This document shows, piece after piece, positions 43,976-52,947 of a stretch of DNA of 64,000 nucleotides. This stretch comes from Gammaproteobacteria bacterium (GTDB lineage: Bacteria > Pseudomonadota > Gammaproteobacteria > HK1), in the NCBI GenBank assembly GCA_009937425.1, contig JAACFO010000009.1, positions 1-64,000 of the forward strand. The letters run 5' to 3'. The notes below the pieces were generated by a model that ran no database searches, had not been told where the DNA came from, and saw only the letters and a program-made list of their open reading frames with translations. Position 1 is the stretch's first letter. The number at the start of each line of letters is the position of its first letter. Both the position numbers and the translations under genes were made by a program.

Positions 43976-45424
43976 ATGAGCAGCAACCTCCTGCATCGGC
44001 GCGCGGTGTCATTGCCTGCCCTGGTGATGGCGATCCTCGCGCATCTCATTCCCGCGACGGCGTTGGCGGCGGATCGCGTCGCCCTGATCATCGGCAATGC
44101 CGACTATCCCAGCGCACCGCTGCGCAATCCCGTGAACGACGCCCGCGCCATGTCCCGGGCATTGCGCAAACTCGAGTTCGAAGTCTTCAGCTTGGAGAAC
44201 GCCAACAAGCGGCAAATGGAACAGGCCATCGTGCGCTTTGCAAGCCGATTGAAAAAAGACAGCTCAGGCCTTTTCTACTACGCCGGTCACGGCGTGCAGG
44301 TGAACGGACGCAACTTTCTCATTCCCGTCGATGCAGACATCGACTCGGAACGCGAGATACGCATCGAAACCGTGGGCGTAAATGTGGTGTTGGACGAATT
44401 GGGTTACGTGGGCAATCGCATGAACATCGTGATACTGGATGCCTGCCGCAACAACCCGTTCGAGCGTCGCCTGCGCGGGGGATCCAGAGGGCTGGCCGCC
44501 ATCGACGCCGCCCGCGGCACGCTCATCGCCTATGCAACGGCTCCGGGATCGGTTGCGCTGGACGGCGACGGGCAGAACGGGATCTACACCGAAGAGTTAC
44601 TGAGTGCACTTCAGAACCCGGGGCTCCAGGTAGAAGAGGTGTTCAAAAGAGTTCGCATCGGTGTCGCGCGCCGCTCGAGGCAGCAGCAGATCCCCTGGGA
44701 ATCCTCATCACTTACGGGCAGCTTCGTCTTTAACGCAGCGCCCGCGACATCCACGGCGCAGAGCGGCGCGGGGAATCAGGCGGAGTTGCTCTTCTGGCAG
44801 AGCGTTTCCAGGAGCGACAATCCGGACACCTACCGGGCCTACCTGCGTCAGTTCCCCGAGGGCATGTTCACTGATCTTGCCCGCATTCGGCTCGAGGATC
44901 TTCAAGTGGGGGGTCCTGGTGCAAAGGCGCACACCGCGGGGGCTCCGGCGCAGGGAACGCTCCTGGCCAAGGCCGAACCCGAACCCAGCGTGAGCGAGAA
45001 AATCATGGTCATCGGCATTATAGAGCCGCAGGGAACGGTATGGGGCTACTGCGAGCAAGGTGTCGACGGGGATGCGATCGCCACGCAAGCGGGCGAGTAT
45101 CTCCGAACGGCTCGCGGCTTCAGTTTTTTGCATCGATGGCATCGGAACCAGGATACCCGCGGCCTTTGGAAATATTCGGGGCCGCGTCCGAGCCCCTATG
45201 AGGAGAAGATTCAGGCATACGGGAAATGGAACGGCGTGGACGGGGTTCTGGTGTTCAGATACGAGGCCAGCGGCAGCTACTGCGCGAGAATCAAAATCGA
45301 GGCGTATCTCTACGATGTCGCCAGGGAAACCAGTTACCAACAAAAGGGCGAACTTGGAGACGTCGCTCGGATGACCGGCGAATTGACGGCCAAGTTTGCC
45401 AAGGGACGGGGCATAAAGCCGTGA
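43976..45424 (+). CDS. Caspase-like (peptidase C14 fold) protein, secreted, with C-terminal accessory domain
   Basis: Signal peptide; RVALIIGNADYPSAPLRNPVNDARAMSRAL, FYYAGHGVQVNGRNFLIPVDADI (His), IVILDACRNNPF (Cys). Confidence 0.92.
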   Translation: MSSNLLHRRAVSLPALVMAILAHLIPATALAADRVALIIGNADYPSAPLRNPVNDARAMSRALRKLEFEVFSLENANKRQMEQAIVRFASRLKKDSSGLFYYAGHGVQVNGRNFLIPVDADIDSEREIRIETVGVNVVLDELGYVGNRMNIVILDACRNNPFERRLRGGSRGLAAIDAARGTLIAYATAPGSVALDGDGQNGIYTEELLSALQNPGLQVEEVFKRVRIGVARRSRQQQIPWESSSLTGSFVFNAAPATSTAQSGAGNQAELLFWQSVSRSDNPDTYRAYLRQFPEGMFTDLARIRLEDLQVGGPGAKAHTAGAPAQGTLLAKAEPEPSVSEKIMVIGIIEPQGTVWGYCEQGVDGDAIATQAGEYLRTARGFSFLHRWHRNQDTRGLWKYSGPRPSPYEEKIQAYGKWNGVDGVLVFRYEASGSYCARIKIEAYLYDVARETSYQQKGELGDVARMTGELTAKFAKGRGIKP

Positions 45425-45490
45425 TGCGCCGAATCCGGGCTGAAGCCCGCTAAGCGAAGTTTCACCCTTTACGGCGGCCGTTGTTAAACT

Positions 45491-46945
45491 GTGGACATCT
45501 GTCGGAGGACTCACGCGGTGCTGCGTACCCTGGCCCTGGCGACCATTTTCTTCACGTGGTTCCTGGCCACGACTGTACTGGGCCAGGAGAACCATCCCTC
45601 TCGCGTAGCCCTGGTTATCGGTAACAGCAGCTACCCCGACGCTCCGCTTCGCAACGCCGTCAACGATGCCCGCTCCATGAGCAAGCGCCTGTCGAAGCTC
45701 GGCTTCCAGGTGATTACCGCAGAGAACACCGCTCGGGATGCCATGCAAGAATCCATCCTCGAGTTCGCCTCCAGGCTCGAGGGCGAGACCACCGGTCTGT
45801 TCTACTACGCCGGCCATGGCATTCAATCCCGGGGCCGCAACTATCTGCTGCCCGTGGACGCCGAGGTCAGCAGCGAACGCGCCCTCAGGTTCGAGGCCGT
45901 GGACGTGCAGGCGGTTCTCGAGGAGATGGAATTCGCCGGCAATCGCATCAACATCGTCATACTCGATGCCTGCCGCAACAATCCCTTCGAACGGCGGTTT
46001 CGCGGTGGCTCGCGGGGCCTCGCGGCCATCGACGCGGCTCGCGGCACTCTCATCGCCTATGCGACGGCGCCCGGAGCAGTAGCCGCCGACGGTGACGGCG
46101 ACAACGGGCTTTACACCGCCGAGCTGCTGGCCGCTCTCCAGGTACCCAACCTGAAGGTCGAAGAAGTCTTCAAGCGGGTGCGTGTGGCGGTTGCCGCGCG
46201 CACCGGCGGCGCCCAGGTGCCTTGGGAATCCTCCTCGCTGACCGGCGACCTGGTATTCAATCGTCAGGGGGCAGCGGCTCAGGGCCCGTCCCCGGCACCG
46301 GCACGGATCAGTAATCACGAGGCGATATTCTGGGAAACCATCCAGGACAGTGAAAACCCCGAAGACTTCCGCGCCTATCTCAGGCAGTACCCACAGGGCA
46401 CATTCGCAAGCCTCGCGCTGATTCGCGTGTCCGCGATGGAGGAGACCGCCCGGGGCACGGAGATCACCGCCGCCCTTGACTCCGGGGATGCGACCGCAAG
46501 TACCGTCGTGTCTCCCCCATCTTCCACCATGCAATTGAGGGTCGCGCTGTTACCCTTCGACGGCTGGCACGTCTGGGGGAACCTCAATAACGCCCTGTAC
46601 AACATGAAAAGGGGCGCCACATACGTCATCAGAAACGATTCGCGACTCCATCTCGTGTACGCCCACCACAATCCCCACGCCGACGCGGACCGCTTCTGGG
46701 AGGGGTCAATGATCCACAAGACACCGAAGCGCGATGAAGTGCTCGCTGCCGGCCGCGAGTACGACGCCGACATCGTTTTGACATACTTCTTCAAACGGAG
46801 CGCCAATCAGATCCACCTGGAAGCCTATCTGTTCGACATCCGCAACGGCACGACCATGAAACGCGAAATGACCACGGCCATCGGACGCGGAAACGCGAAG
46901 ATACTCACCAGGCAACTCCTGGACGACCTGTTTGCGGACGGTTGA
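45491..46945 (+). CDS. Caspase-like (peptidase C14 fold) protein, secreted, tandem paralogue
   Basis: RVALVIGNSSYPDAPLRNAVNDARSMSKRL, FYYAGHGIQSRGRNYLLPVDAEV, IVILDACRNNPFERRFRGGSRGLAAIDAARGTLIAYATAPG; GTG start. Confidence 0.92.
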   Translation: MDICRRTHAVLRTLALATIFFTWFLATTVLGQENHPSRVALVIGNSSYPDAPLRNAVNDARSMSKRLSKLGFQVITAENTARDAMQESILEFASRLEGETTGLFYYAGHGIQSRGRNYLLPVDAEVSSERALRFEAVDVQAVLEEMEFAGNRINIVILDACRNNPFERRFRGGSRGLAAIDAARGTLIAYATAPGAVAADGDGDNGLYTAELLAALQVPNLKVEEVFKRVRVAVAARTGGAQVPWESSSLTGDLVFNRQGAAAQGPSPAPARISNHEAIFWETIQDSENPEDFRAYLRQYPQGTFASLALIRVSAMEETARGTEITAALDSGDATASTVVSPPSSTMQLRVALLPFDGWHVWGNLNNALYNMKRGATYVIRNDSRLHLVYAHHNPHADADRFWEGSMIHKTPKRDEVLAAGREYDADIVLTYFFKRSANQIHLEAYLFDIRNGTTMKREMTTAIGRGNAKILTRQLLDDLFADG

Positions 46946-46958
46946 AGTAACTCCAGCG

Positions 46959-47693
46959 CTAAAGCTCCTCCTTCCCAATCGCAGCCAGTACCCTGAGCGC
47001 CTGGCGCGTACATTCATGCTCCGCCATCCAAGCCGCGCGGTGCGCATCCGTGGCGAGGTTCGGCATCAGCACCGTATGCAACTGCTCGCCATTATCCTCG
47101 GACCAGAAACGCGCCACGTAGGTGCCACCATCAGAGAGCGTCAACTCCTTCGGCCACGCCACGTAGCGTTTACCCCGGGGCCACTTGATTCGTGCGCTGC
47201 GTGCGTTGTCACCGGTACTTGCGAAACCCACGACGGCGCCGGAGCGGGCGGCGGCCCACCACAGCATGGCCGGCCGATCCGGGCGCAGACAGTAGTTACC
47301 TTCGCGGGCGATGTCGATCCCCCAGATGTCTGGCCGGCCGGTGGGCAGCGGCTTTAATCCGCCGCGAAATACCGCCAGGGTTGTCGGCGATTTCGCTTCC
47401 TCGGTAATCAGCCGCGAAAGCGAGTCTACGAGTTGTCTGTCCGAGCTCGAGGCCGACGTGTCGGGTGCGCCGCTATAGGGACCGGATAGCTTGATGGTCT
47501 TGCCCGCCGACGAAATCATCACTACCGAGGCGCCGGCGGCGACACGCATCGGTCGAACGCCATCGATGACGACACCCACTTTAATCGACGGATCGCTGGA
47601 AGCGATGACCACCAAATCCGCTGCCTGGCTCGATGCCGCCCACCCCGCGAGGACCATGAAAACCAGAAACACTCGTCTCATGGGCATGCTCAC
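46959..47693 (-). CDS. Hypothetical secreted protein
   Basis: Cleavable signal peptide (MRRVFLVFMVLAGWAASSQA); start overlaps the cyclase stop (47690-47693); no family recognised with confidence. Confidence 0.7.
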   Translation of the reverse strand: MSMPMRRVFLVFMVLAGWAASSQAADLVVIASSDPSIKVGVVIDGVRPMRVAAGASVVMISSAGKTIKLSGPYSGAPDTSASSSDRQLVDSLSRLITEEAKSPTTLAVFRGGLKPLPTGRPDIWGIDIAREGNYCLRPDRPAMLWWAAARSGAVVGFASTGDNARSARIKWPRGKRYVAWPKELTLSDGGTYVARFWSEDNGEQLHTVLMPNLATDAHRAAWMAEHECTRQALRVLAAIGKEEL

Positions 47694-49639
47694 TTCTCCT
47701 TCATGACGATCAGGCTTCCAGACTCACCGGCGGCGAGGCGCTGGAGATGAAAAGCCACTAAAGCATCCGCAGGATATCGCCGGGCGAGCTCGCGCAATGC
47801 GCGCTCCGCTTGCGGGTCCTTGGCGGACAAGAGCCCGTAGGCGGCCATGTACTCGTCGATACCGCTGTAACTGTCATCATCATTCGGGACTGGTTCAAAA
47901 GCCACAATGCTCTCGGATTTACCCTTGAGGACCAGTTCGCCAACGGGTCGGACTTTTGCGGCGTGGCAGCGGTCGATGGTTGTGCCACCGATGCAGACAC
48001 GGGTGCCGACTTGCTTGTTGACGCTCTCTAGACGCGCCGCCGAGTTGATGGCATCGCCGGTAGCGGTGTAATCAAAGTGTTGCGCTCCGCCGAAATTTCC
48101 AACCACCGCAATGCCGGTGTTGACGCCGATGCGTGTCACGCCAAAGTCAATCGCCTGGTTTTGCTGGCGGGACGCGAACGCCCGACAATAAGCATCGAGC
48201 GCTACTGCGCAGGCGACCGCGCGCTCCGGGTGATCGGGTTGCTCGAGGGGAGCATTGAACATTATGTGCAGCGCGTCGCCGACAAATTTATCAATGGTGC
48301 CGCCGTGCTCGTAGACGATTGCGCAGGTGCCATCAAAATACGCATTCATGATCGTGACCAGCAACGCGGGCTCGGTGTTCTCCGTGAGCCGCGTGTAGTC
48401 GGCAATATCAGTGAACAGGAAGGTCACGTCACGGCGCTCCCCTCCAAGCCGAAGCCGATCCGGATTTTCGAGCATGTGTTCCACCACAGCGGGTGCGACG
48501 AACTTCGAAAAGGCATTCTGGATGAAGCGTCTGTGCACCTGCTCGTCGCGCCAACGCCAGGCGTAGCTGAGTCCCGCAGCCAACCCGAGAGCAAGCGTCG
48601 GTGCTACCACAGGCAACAGCTGTCCGCTGTACTGAAACAGAGCGAATCCGCCTGTCCAGATGGCGCCCATGGCAACCAACAGGATGATGGCCTTGATGAC
48701 GACCGCAAGACTGCACATGACGACAAGCGCCCCGATGAGGGCAAATGCGACGGTCACCAGGGCACCCTGCCACGCGGGGCCATTCGGACCATGGCGTCCC
48801 TCGATTACCTGGGAAAGTGCGTGGGCTTGCAGGAGCACACCGGGCATTTCGTCTGCCCCACCATCGGCGATCACGGAGAAAGGTGTACGGTGCCGGTCCG
48901 CGAGATTCAGGTCGGCACCGATAAGCACAATACGGTCTCGGATCCAGGCATCGGGTAATAGTGCGACTGCGTGCGCAGGATAAGTGGCAAACGGCGGCGT
49001 CTCCGGATCCGGGGCACCCCGGAAGCGCAGGGTCAGCGAATCGCCCCCCGTAATAGTGATGCCAAGTGCATCGGCAACTGCCGCGACAAAGCCGAATTGC
49101 GGTTGCCCCTCGTGCCGGCGTCTCAGCTCAATCCCTCGCACCGTGCCATCGATACTATCCGTTGAGACCATCGGGATGCCCCTGGGAATACCATCGAGAT
49201 ACTCCGCCATGAATGCCGCCTGGCGCTCGGTCAATCCATCGGAGATCTCAGCCGAGGCCACGACTACCGGCACGGAAAGTGTCCGCAGTGTCTCTTGTAG
49301 CTCCATGTCCTTGTCCGGCTCGGAAGGCTGATCCAGAAGCATGTCGAGAGCAACGAGTCTCGCGCCCTTTGCCTCGAGAGATCGCAACAGGTCACTCACG
49401 AATCGGCGATCCAGTGGCGATCGATAGGCAAAAGCGGCGAGCGTGTCCTCGGTAACGGTAACGCCGACAATCTGTCGAGACTGCGGCTCCGGGGGCGTTA
49501 GCGTGGCGACGCGCAGATCGCGGGACCAGTTTTCCGCCACCCGTACGACGGGCAGCAGATAGTCAGCGTCGACTGCCGCCGCGGCGGCCACGACGACGAT
49601 CGCACTCAGGGTGAAAAGCTGTCTAGTCCGATTCTTCAC
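47690..49639 (-). CDS. CHASE2-domain adenylate/guanylate cyclase
   Basis: Extracellular CHASE2-like region (LLRSLEAKGARLVALDMLLDQPSEPDKD), TM segments, class III cyclase domain RRDVTFLFTDIADYTRLTE...GGTIDKFVGDALHIMFNAPLEQPDHPERAVACA, GVNTGIAVVGNFGG. Confidence 0.93.
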   Translation of the reverse strand: MKNRTRQLFTLSAIVVVAAAAAVDADYLLPVVRVAENWSRDLRVATLTPPEPQSRQIVGVTVTEDTLAAFAYRSPLDRRFVSDLLRSLEAKGARLVALDMLLDQPSEPDKDMELQETLRTLSVPVVVASAEISDGLTERQAAFMAEYLDGIPRGIPMVSTDSIDGTVRGIELRRRHEGQPQFGFVAAVADALGITITGGDSLTLRFRGAPDPETPPFATYPAHAVALLPDAWIRDRIVLIGADLNLADRHRTPFSVIADGGADEMPGVLLQAHALSQVIEGRHGPNGPAWQGALVTVAFALIGALVVMCSLAVVIKAIILLVAMGAIWTGGFALFQYSGQLLPVVAPTLALGLAAGLSYAWRWRDEQVHRRFIQNAFSKFVAPAVVEHMLENPDRLRLGGERRDVTFLFTDIADYTRLTENTEPALLVTIMNAYFDGTCAIVYEHGGTIDKFVGDALHIMFNAPLEQPDHPERAVACAVALDAYCRAFASRQQNQAIDFGVTRIGVNTGIAVVGNFGGAQHFDYTATGDAINSAARLESVNKQVGTRVCIGGTTIDRCHAAKVRPVGELVLKGKSESIVAFEPVPNDDDSYSGIDEYMAAYGLLSAKDPQAERALRELARRYPADALVAFHLQRLAAGESGSLIVMKEK

Positions 49640-49662
49640 TTATAACGACGTCTGCAGTTACC

Positions 49663-50418
49663 CTAGGGCATCGTCACCCGCCCTCCATCGGCAACATAGG
49701 TCTGGCCGGTTGTGAAGCTGGATCGTTCCGACAGCAAAAACAGCACGCTTTCGGCAATTTCTTCGGGCTGCCCAATCCGTTTCAGGAAGGCCTCGTCCGC
49801 AAGACGCCGCATAGCGTCCGCACCCATAGATGAACCCATGTCGGTGTCTATCAGACCCGGCGCGACACAGTTCACCCGGATGTTCGGTCCGAAGGATGCT
49901 GCGCAACTCCTGGCAAAGGCGATGACAGCGGCCTTCGATGTGCTGTAAGTAATCATGCTGCCTCGCGCACGCAACCCGGCGATGGAAGCGATACACACGA
50001 TTCGGCCGTATTCTCTGGCCAACATTCCATCCTTGACCGCCATAACCGGCAGGTAGGTACCATCGAGATTGATCGAGAGCATGCGTCGCCACTTCTCGAA
50101 TTCCATCTCCCCATGGTGTTCCACACTGGCAACGCCGGCGCTGGTTACCAGCAGGTCAACGGGACCGAGCGTGCTTTCCACGGATTTGACCATCTCGGAT
50201 ACGGCATCTGGGTCGGAAACGTCGGCTTTGACTATCATCGCTTCGGCCCCCAGTGATTCGACTTGCGCCAGAGTTTCCACGGCCGCCTGCTGATTGCTCG
50301 CAAAATTAATCGCAACGCGAGCACCCGCACCCGCAAGCGCCAGACACGTCGCCCGGCCAATACCGCGCGATCCGCCCGTGACAAGTGCCGTTCGGCCCTC
50401 AAGCTCTGTTGTGCTCAT
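49663..50418 (-). CDS. SDR family oxidoreductase
   Basis: ALVTGGSRGIGRATCLALAGAGA, LVTSAGVAS, YSTSKAAVIAFARS, NCVAPGLIDTDMG. Confidence 0.93.
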   Translation of the reverse strand: MSTTELEGRTALVTGGSRGIGRATCLALAGAGARVAINFASNQQAAVETLAQVESLGAEAMIVKADVSDPDAVSEMVKSVESTLGPVDLLVTSAGVASVEHHGEMEFEKWRRMLSINLDGTYLPVMAVKDGMLAREYGRIVCIASIAGLRARGSMITYSTSKAAVIAFARSCAASFGPNIRVNCVAPGLIDTDMGSSMGADAMRRLADEAFLKRIGQPEEIAESVLFLLSERSSFTTGQTYVADGGRVTMP

Positions 50419-50535
50419 GGAATTACCCCCTGTTTAGTTGCGGCTAATGCACTGAGTAACATGTTATCAGCCAAACCAAAGCTCATGGGCCCGCCAAGGT
50501 GAACGTAAAGTACTTTGCCCCGGCACCTTCGACAT

Positions 50536-50934
50536 CTACTCCACTTGCTCGATGGCGCCCAGATCCGCAATCCAGTTCAACGCCGAACGACACCAATATT
50601 GTTTTCCCGGACGCAGCTCACCACGTTGGCGTGCGGTCCCAACCCGCAGCCCCAGAACTTTCTCGCCGCTGCCGACGGAAGTCGCATAAATGTGCGTACC
50701 ACATTCAGGGCAGAACGTCAGTGCGCGCTTGTTGCCGCTGTCGGCGGTTTTGATATAAGTTTTGAGACCACCGTTGTGCAGAGTGAACTGATTCTCCGGC
50801 ACGAAAACTATGGTGCGAAACGCCGTTCCGGATACCGCCTGGCAGTCCGTGCAATGACACACGATGACTTTGTCAGGGTCGACATCCGCTTCGTAGCTGA
50901 TATTACCGCAATGACATCCGCCGTCGATCTGCAT
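50536..50934 (-). CDS. GFA/Mss4-like zinc-binding protein
   Basis: GGCHCGNISYEADVDPDKVIVCHCTDCQAVSGTAF, FCPECGTHIYA. Confidence 0.9.
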   Translation of the reverse strand: MQIDGGCHCGNISYEADVDPDKVIVCHCTDCQAVSGTAFRTIVFVPENQFTLHNGGLKTYIKTADSGNKRALTFCPECGTHIYATSVGSGEKVLGLRVGTARQRGELRPGKQYWCRSALNWIADLGAIEQVE

Positions 50935-50957
50935 GAACCTTCCTCCGTTAACTGGAA

Positions 50958-52010
50958 TCAAGAACCGAAACGCTTCGCGTATTCGCTCAGCCGTTGTTTG
51001 AATTTCGGGGTATCGAGCACGGCAGGGTTAACCACGTGCGCGGGCGAGTGGCCACCCATGGTCGATTGCACGGCGGCAACATCTGCCGCGCCATTCCCCG
51101 CCATGCACTGATCCGTCCAGCAAAGAGCATGGGGCGCGAGAATCACGTTGTCGAGAGACAGGATGGGGTCGTCGTCCTCTGGCGGTTCTTGCTCCAGCAC
51201 GTCCAAACCGGCGCCGGCGATGCGTTTCGCCTGCAGGGTCTCGAATAGCGCTGTCTGGTCGACAACCGGTCCCCGGGATGTATTGATGAGAAAAGCACTC
51301 GTCTTCATCAACTCCAGCATGGGCCCGTCGACGATTCCGCGGGTGGTCTCGCTCAAAGGACAACTGACACTCAGGATGTCGGACTCACGGAACAAGTCCT
51401 CCAGCGATACGAGGGTAACACCCAAGGCGGCCGCGGTCCGGCCGTCGGCATAGGGGTCGTGGGCGATAAAGTGCATGTCGAAGGGTTGCGCGAGCTTGAA
51501 AACTTCGGTGCCGATATTCCCCATCCCCAGGGACCCCAGCGTTCGCCCCACCAATCCCACGCCGTTGTATTGCGCCTTGCGCGCCCACCCTGTCGCACCC
51601 TCTCTGGCGATACGATCCTTGACCATGAGCCGCGAGGTCAGTGCAAGCATCAACATAATGATGCTCACGGCAACCGGGCGCCGCACCCCGTCCGGCGTTA
51701 TGGCCAATGCGACGGCGTTCCGGGTGCACGCCTCCACATCGATCCGGTCGTAGCCAACACCGAAGCGCGCGACCAGGGACAGCCGCCCCGGCGTTTCGAA
51801 GGTTTTTTGCGTAACCGATTCCAGCATGAGAATGACAGCATCCAAACCGGCCGCAGTGTCGGAATCGAGATCGGCTGTGTCGGGAAGGCTCACACAATCG
51901 ATGAGGGGATCATTATCCAGTGGCGACAAGTCGAACTCGGGGACGACCATCTCACCGTCGGCGCGACGAATGCCCTGACTGATCCCCACTCTGAATTGGC
52001 TCTTGGACAT
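50958..52010 (-). CDS. D-isomer-specific 2-hydroxyacid dehydrogenase
   Basis: GRTLGSLGMGNIGTEVFKLA, SCPLSETTRGIVDGPMLELMKTSAFLINTSRGPVVDQTAL, APHALCWTD. Start trimmed to MSKSQFRVG. Confidence 0.9.
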   Translation of the reverse strand: MSKSQFRVGISQGIRRADGEMVVPEFDLSPLDNDPLIDCVSLPDTADLDSDTAAGLDAVILMLESVTQKTFETPGRLSLVARFGVGYDRIDVEACTRNAVALAITPDGVRRPVAVSIIMLMLALTSRLMVKDRIAREGATGWARKAQYNGVGLVGRTLGSLGMGNIGTEVFKLAQPFDMHFIAHDPYADGRTAAALGVTLVSLEDLFRESDILSVSCPLSETTRGIVDGPMLELMKTSAFLINTSRGPVVDQTALFETLQAKRIAGAGLDVLEQEPPEDDDPILSLDNVILAPHALCWTDQCMAGNGAADVAAVQSTMGGHSPAHVVNPAVLDTPKFKQRLSEYAKRFGS

Positions 52011-52014
52011 GACT

Positions 52015-52791
52015 TCACTCACAGCTGGCGCGCAGAGTCTCGAGCTCCGCGCGCAGCGTGTTGACGTACAGCTGGGTATCGGTACCGACGGCGATGAAAT
52101 CGTGGCCACGTGCGTACAGCTTCGCACCTTCCTCGGCGGTCTCGGCCACGCGGCCGAGGGATTTGCCGTGATCCCTGGCCGCCGTGGCAATGCGATCCAC
52201 CGCGGCAACGTAATCCGGGTGGTCGAACTGACCGGGAATTCCCAGACTCGTACTCAAGTCCAGATGCCCTATCCAGAGCCCATCTATACCTTCCACCGAC
52301 GCGATAGCGTCGACGTTCTCGGCCCCTTCCCGGGTTTCGACCAGAGCAAAGAGCACGCTGCGACGGTTCGCCGCTGCAAGCTTCTCGGCAACTGATCCGC
52401 CGGTGTAACCATCGTGCGCGATGCCGAGTGCGACACCGCGAGCACCCAATGGCGCGTACTTGGCGCACTGGACGATGCGCCTCGCTTCGTCCCGGGAAGC
52501 GACCATCGGCAGGATCAACCCTTCGGCGCCGGCGTCCAGGGCTCTGGCGATATTCTCGTAGGAACGCCCGGGAGGACGCACCAGCGCAGGCATTGAAGCC
52601 GCCTGCAGATACTGGAGAGTGCTTTTCAACGTATCGATGCCGAGCCCGCTGTGTTCGGTATCGAGAAACACGAACTCGCTGCCACCGGCGGCCAGCAGGT
52701 GGCCGATTCCGGGAACCGCGAATTCCCACACCAACGTGCCGGATTTAAGTGTTTTGCGACCCACCATGTCGCGTAGCGTGGCTCGATTCAT
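52015..52791 (-). CDS. HpcH/HpaI family aldolase
   Basis: EFVFLDTEHSGLGIDTLKSTLQYLQAASMPALVRPPGR, DAGAEGLILPMVASRDEARRIVQCAKYAPLGARGVA, IDGLWIGHLDLSTSLG. Confidence 0.93.
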   Translation of the reverse strand: MNRATLRDMVGRKTLKSGTLVWEFAVPGIGHLLAAGGSEFVFLDTEHSGLGIDTLKSTLQYLQAASMPALVRPPGRSYENIARALDAGAEGLILPMVASRDEARRIVQCAKYAPLGARGVALGIAHDGYTGGSVAEKLAAANRRSVLFALVETREGAENVDAIASVEGIDGLWIGHLDLSTSLGIPGQFDHPDYVAAVDRIATAARDHGKSLGRVAETAEEGAKLYARGHDFIAVGTDTQLYVNTLRAELETLRASCE

Positions 52792-52947
52792 TGGATGACT
52801 CCGTGAGAAACAGCAAGTGTTCGGGCACGGACCCCATTAAACGATGGAAAGACGCGAGGCACAAACCATTACAGTCTCCACGCACAATATCCATGATGGC
52901 GGTTTTTGCACGTATACTTGGCGAGTTCATTCAGCAGTTAGCAACCC

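Noticed and set aside
44708-46534. 608-aa minus-strand ORF spanning both caspase-like genes
   Set aside because: Covers two well-supported plus-strand genes and the gap between them; composition matches an antisense read-through.
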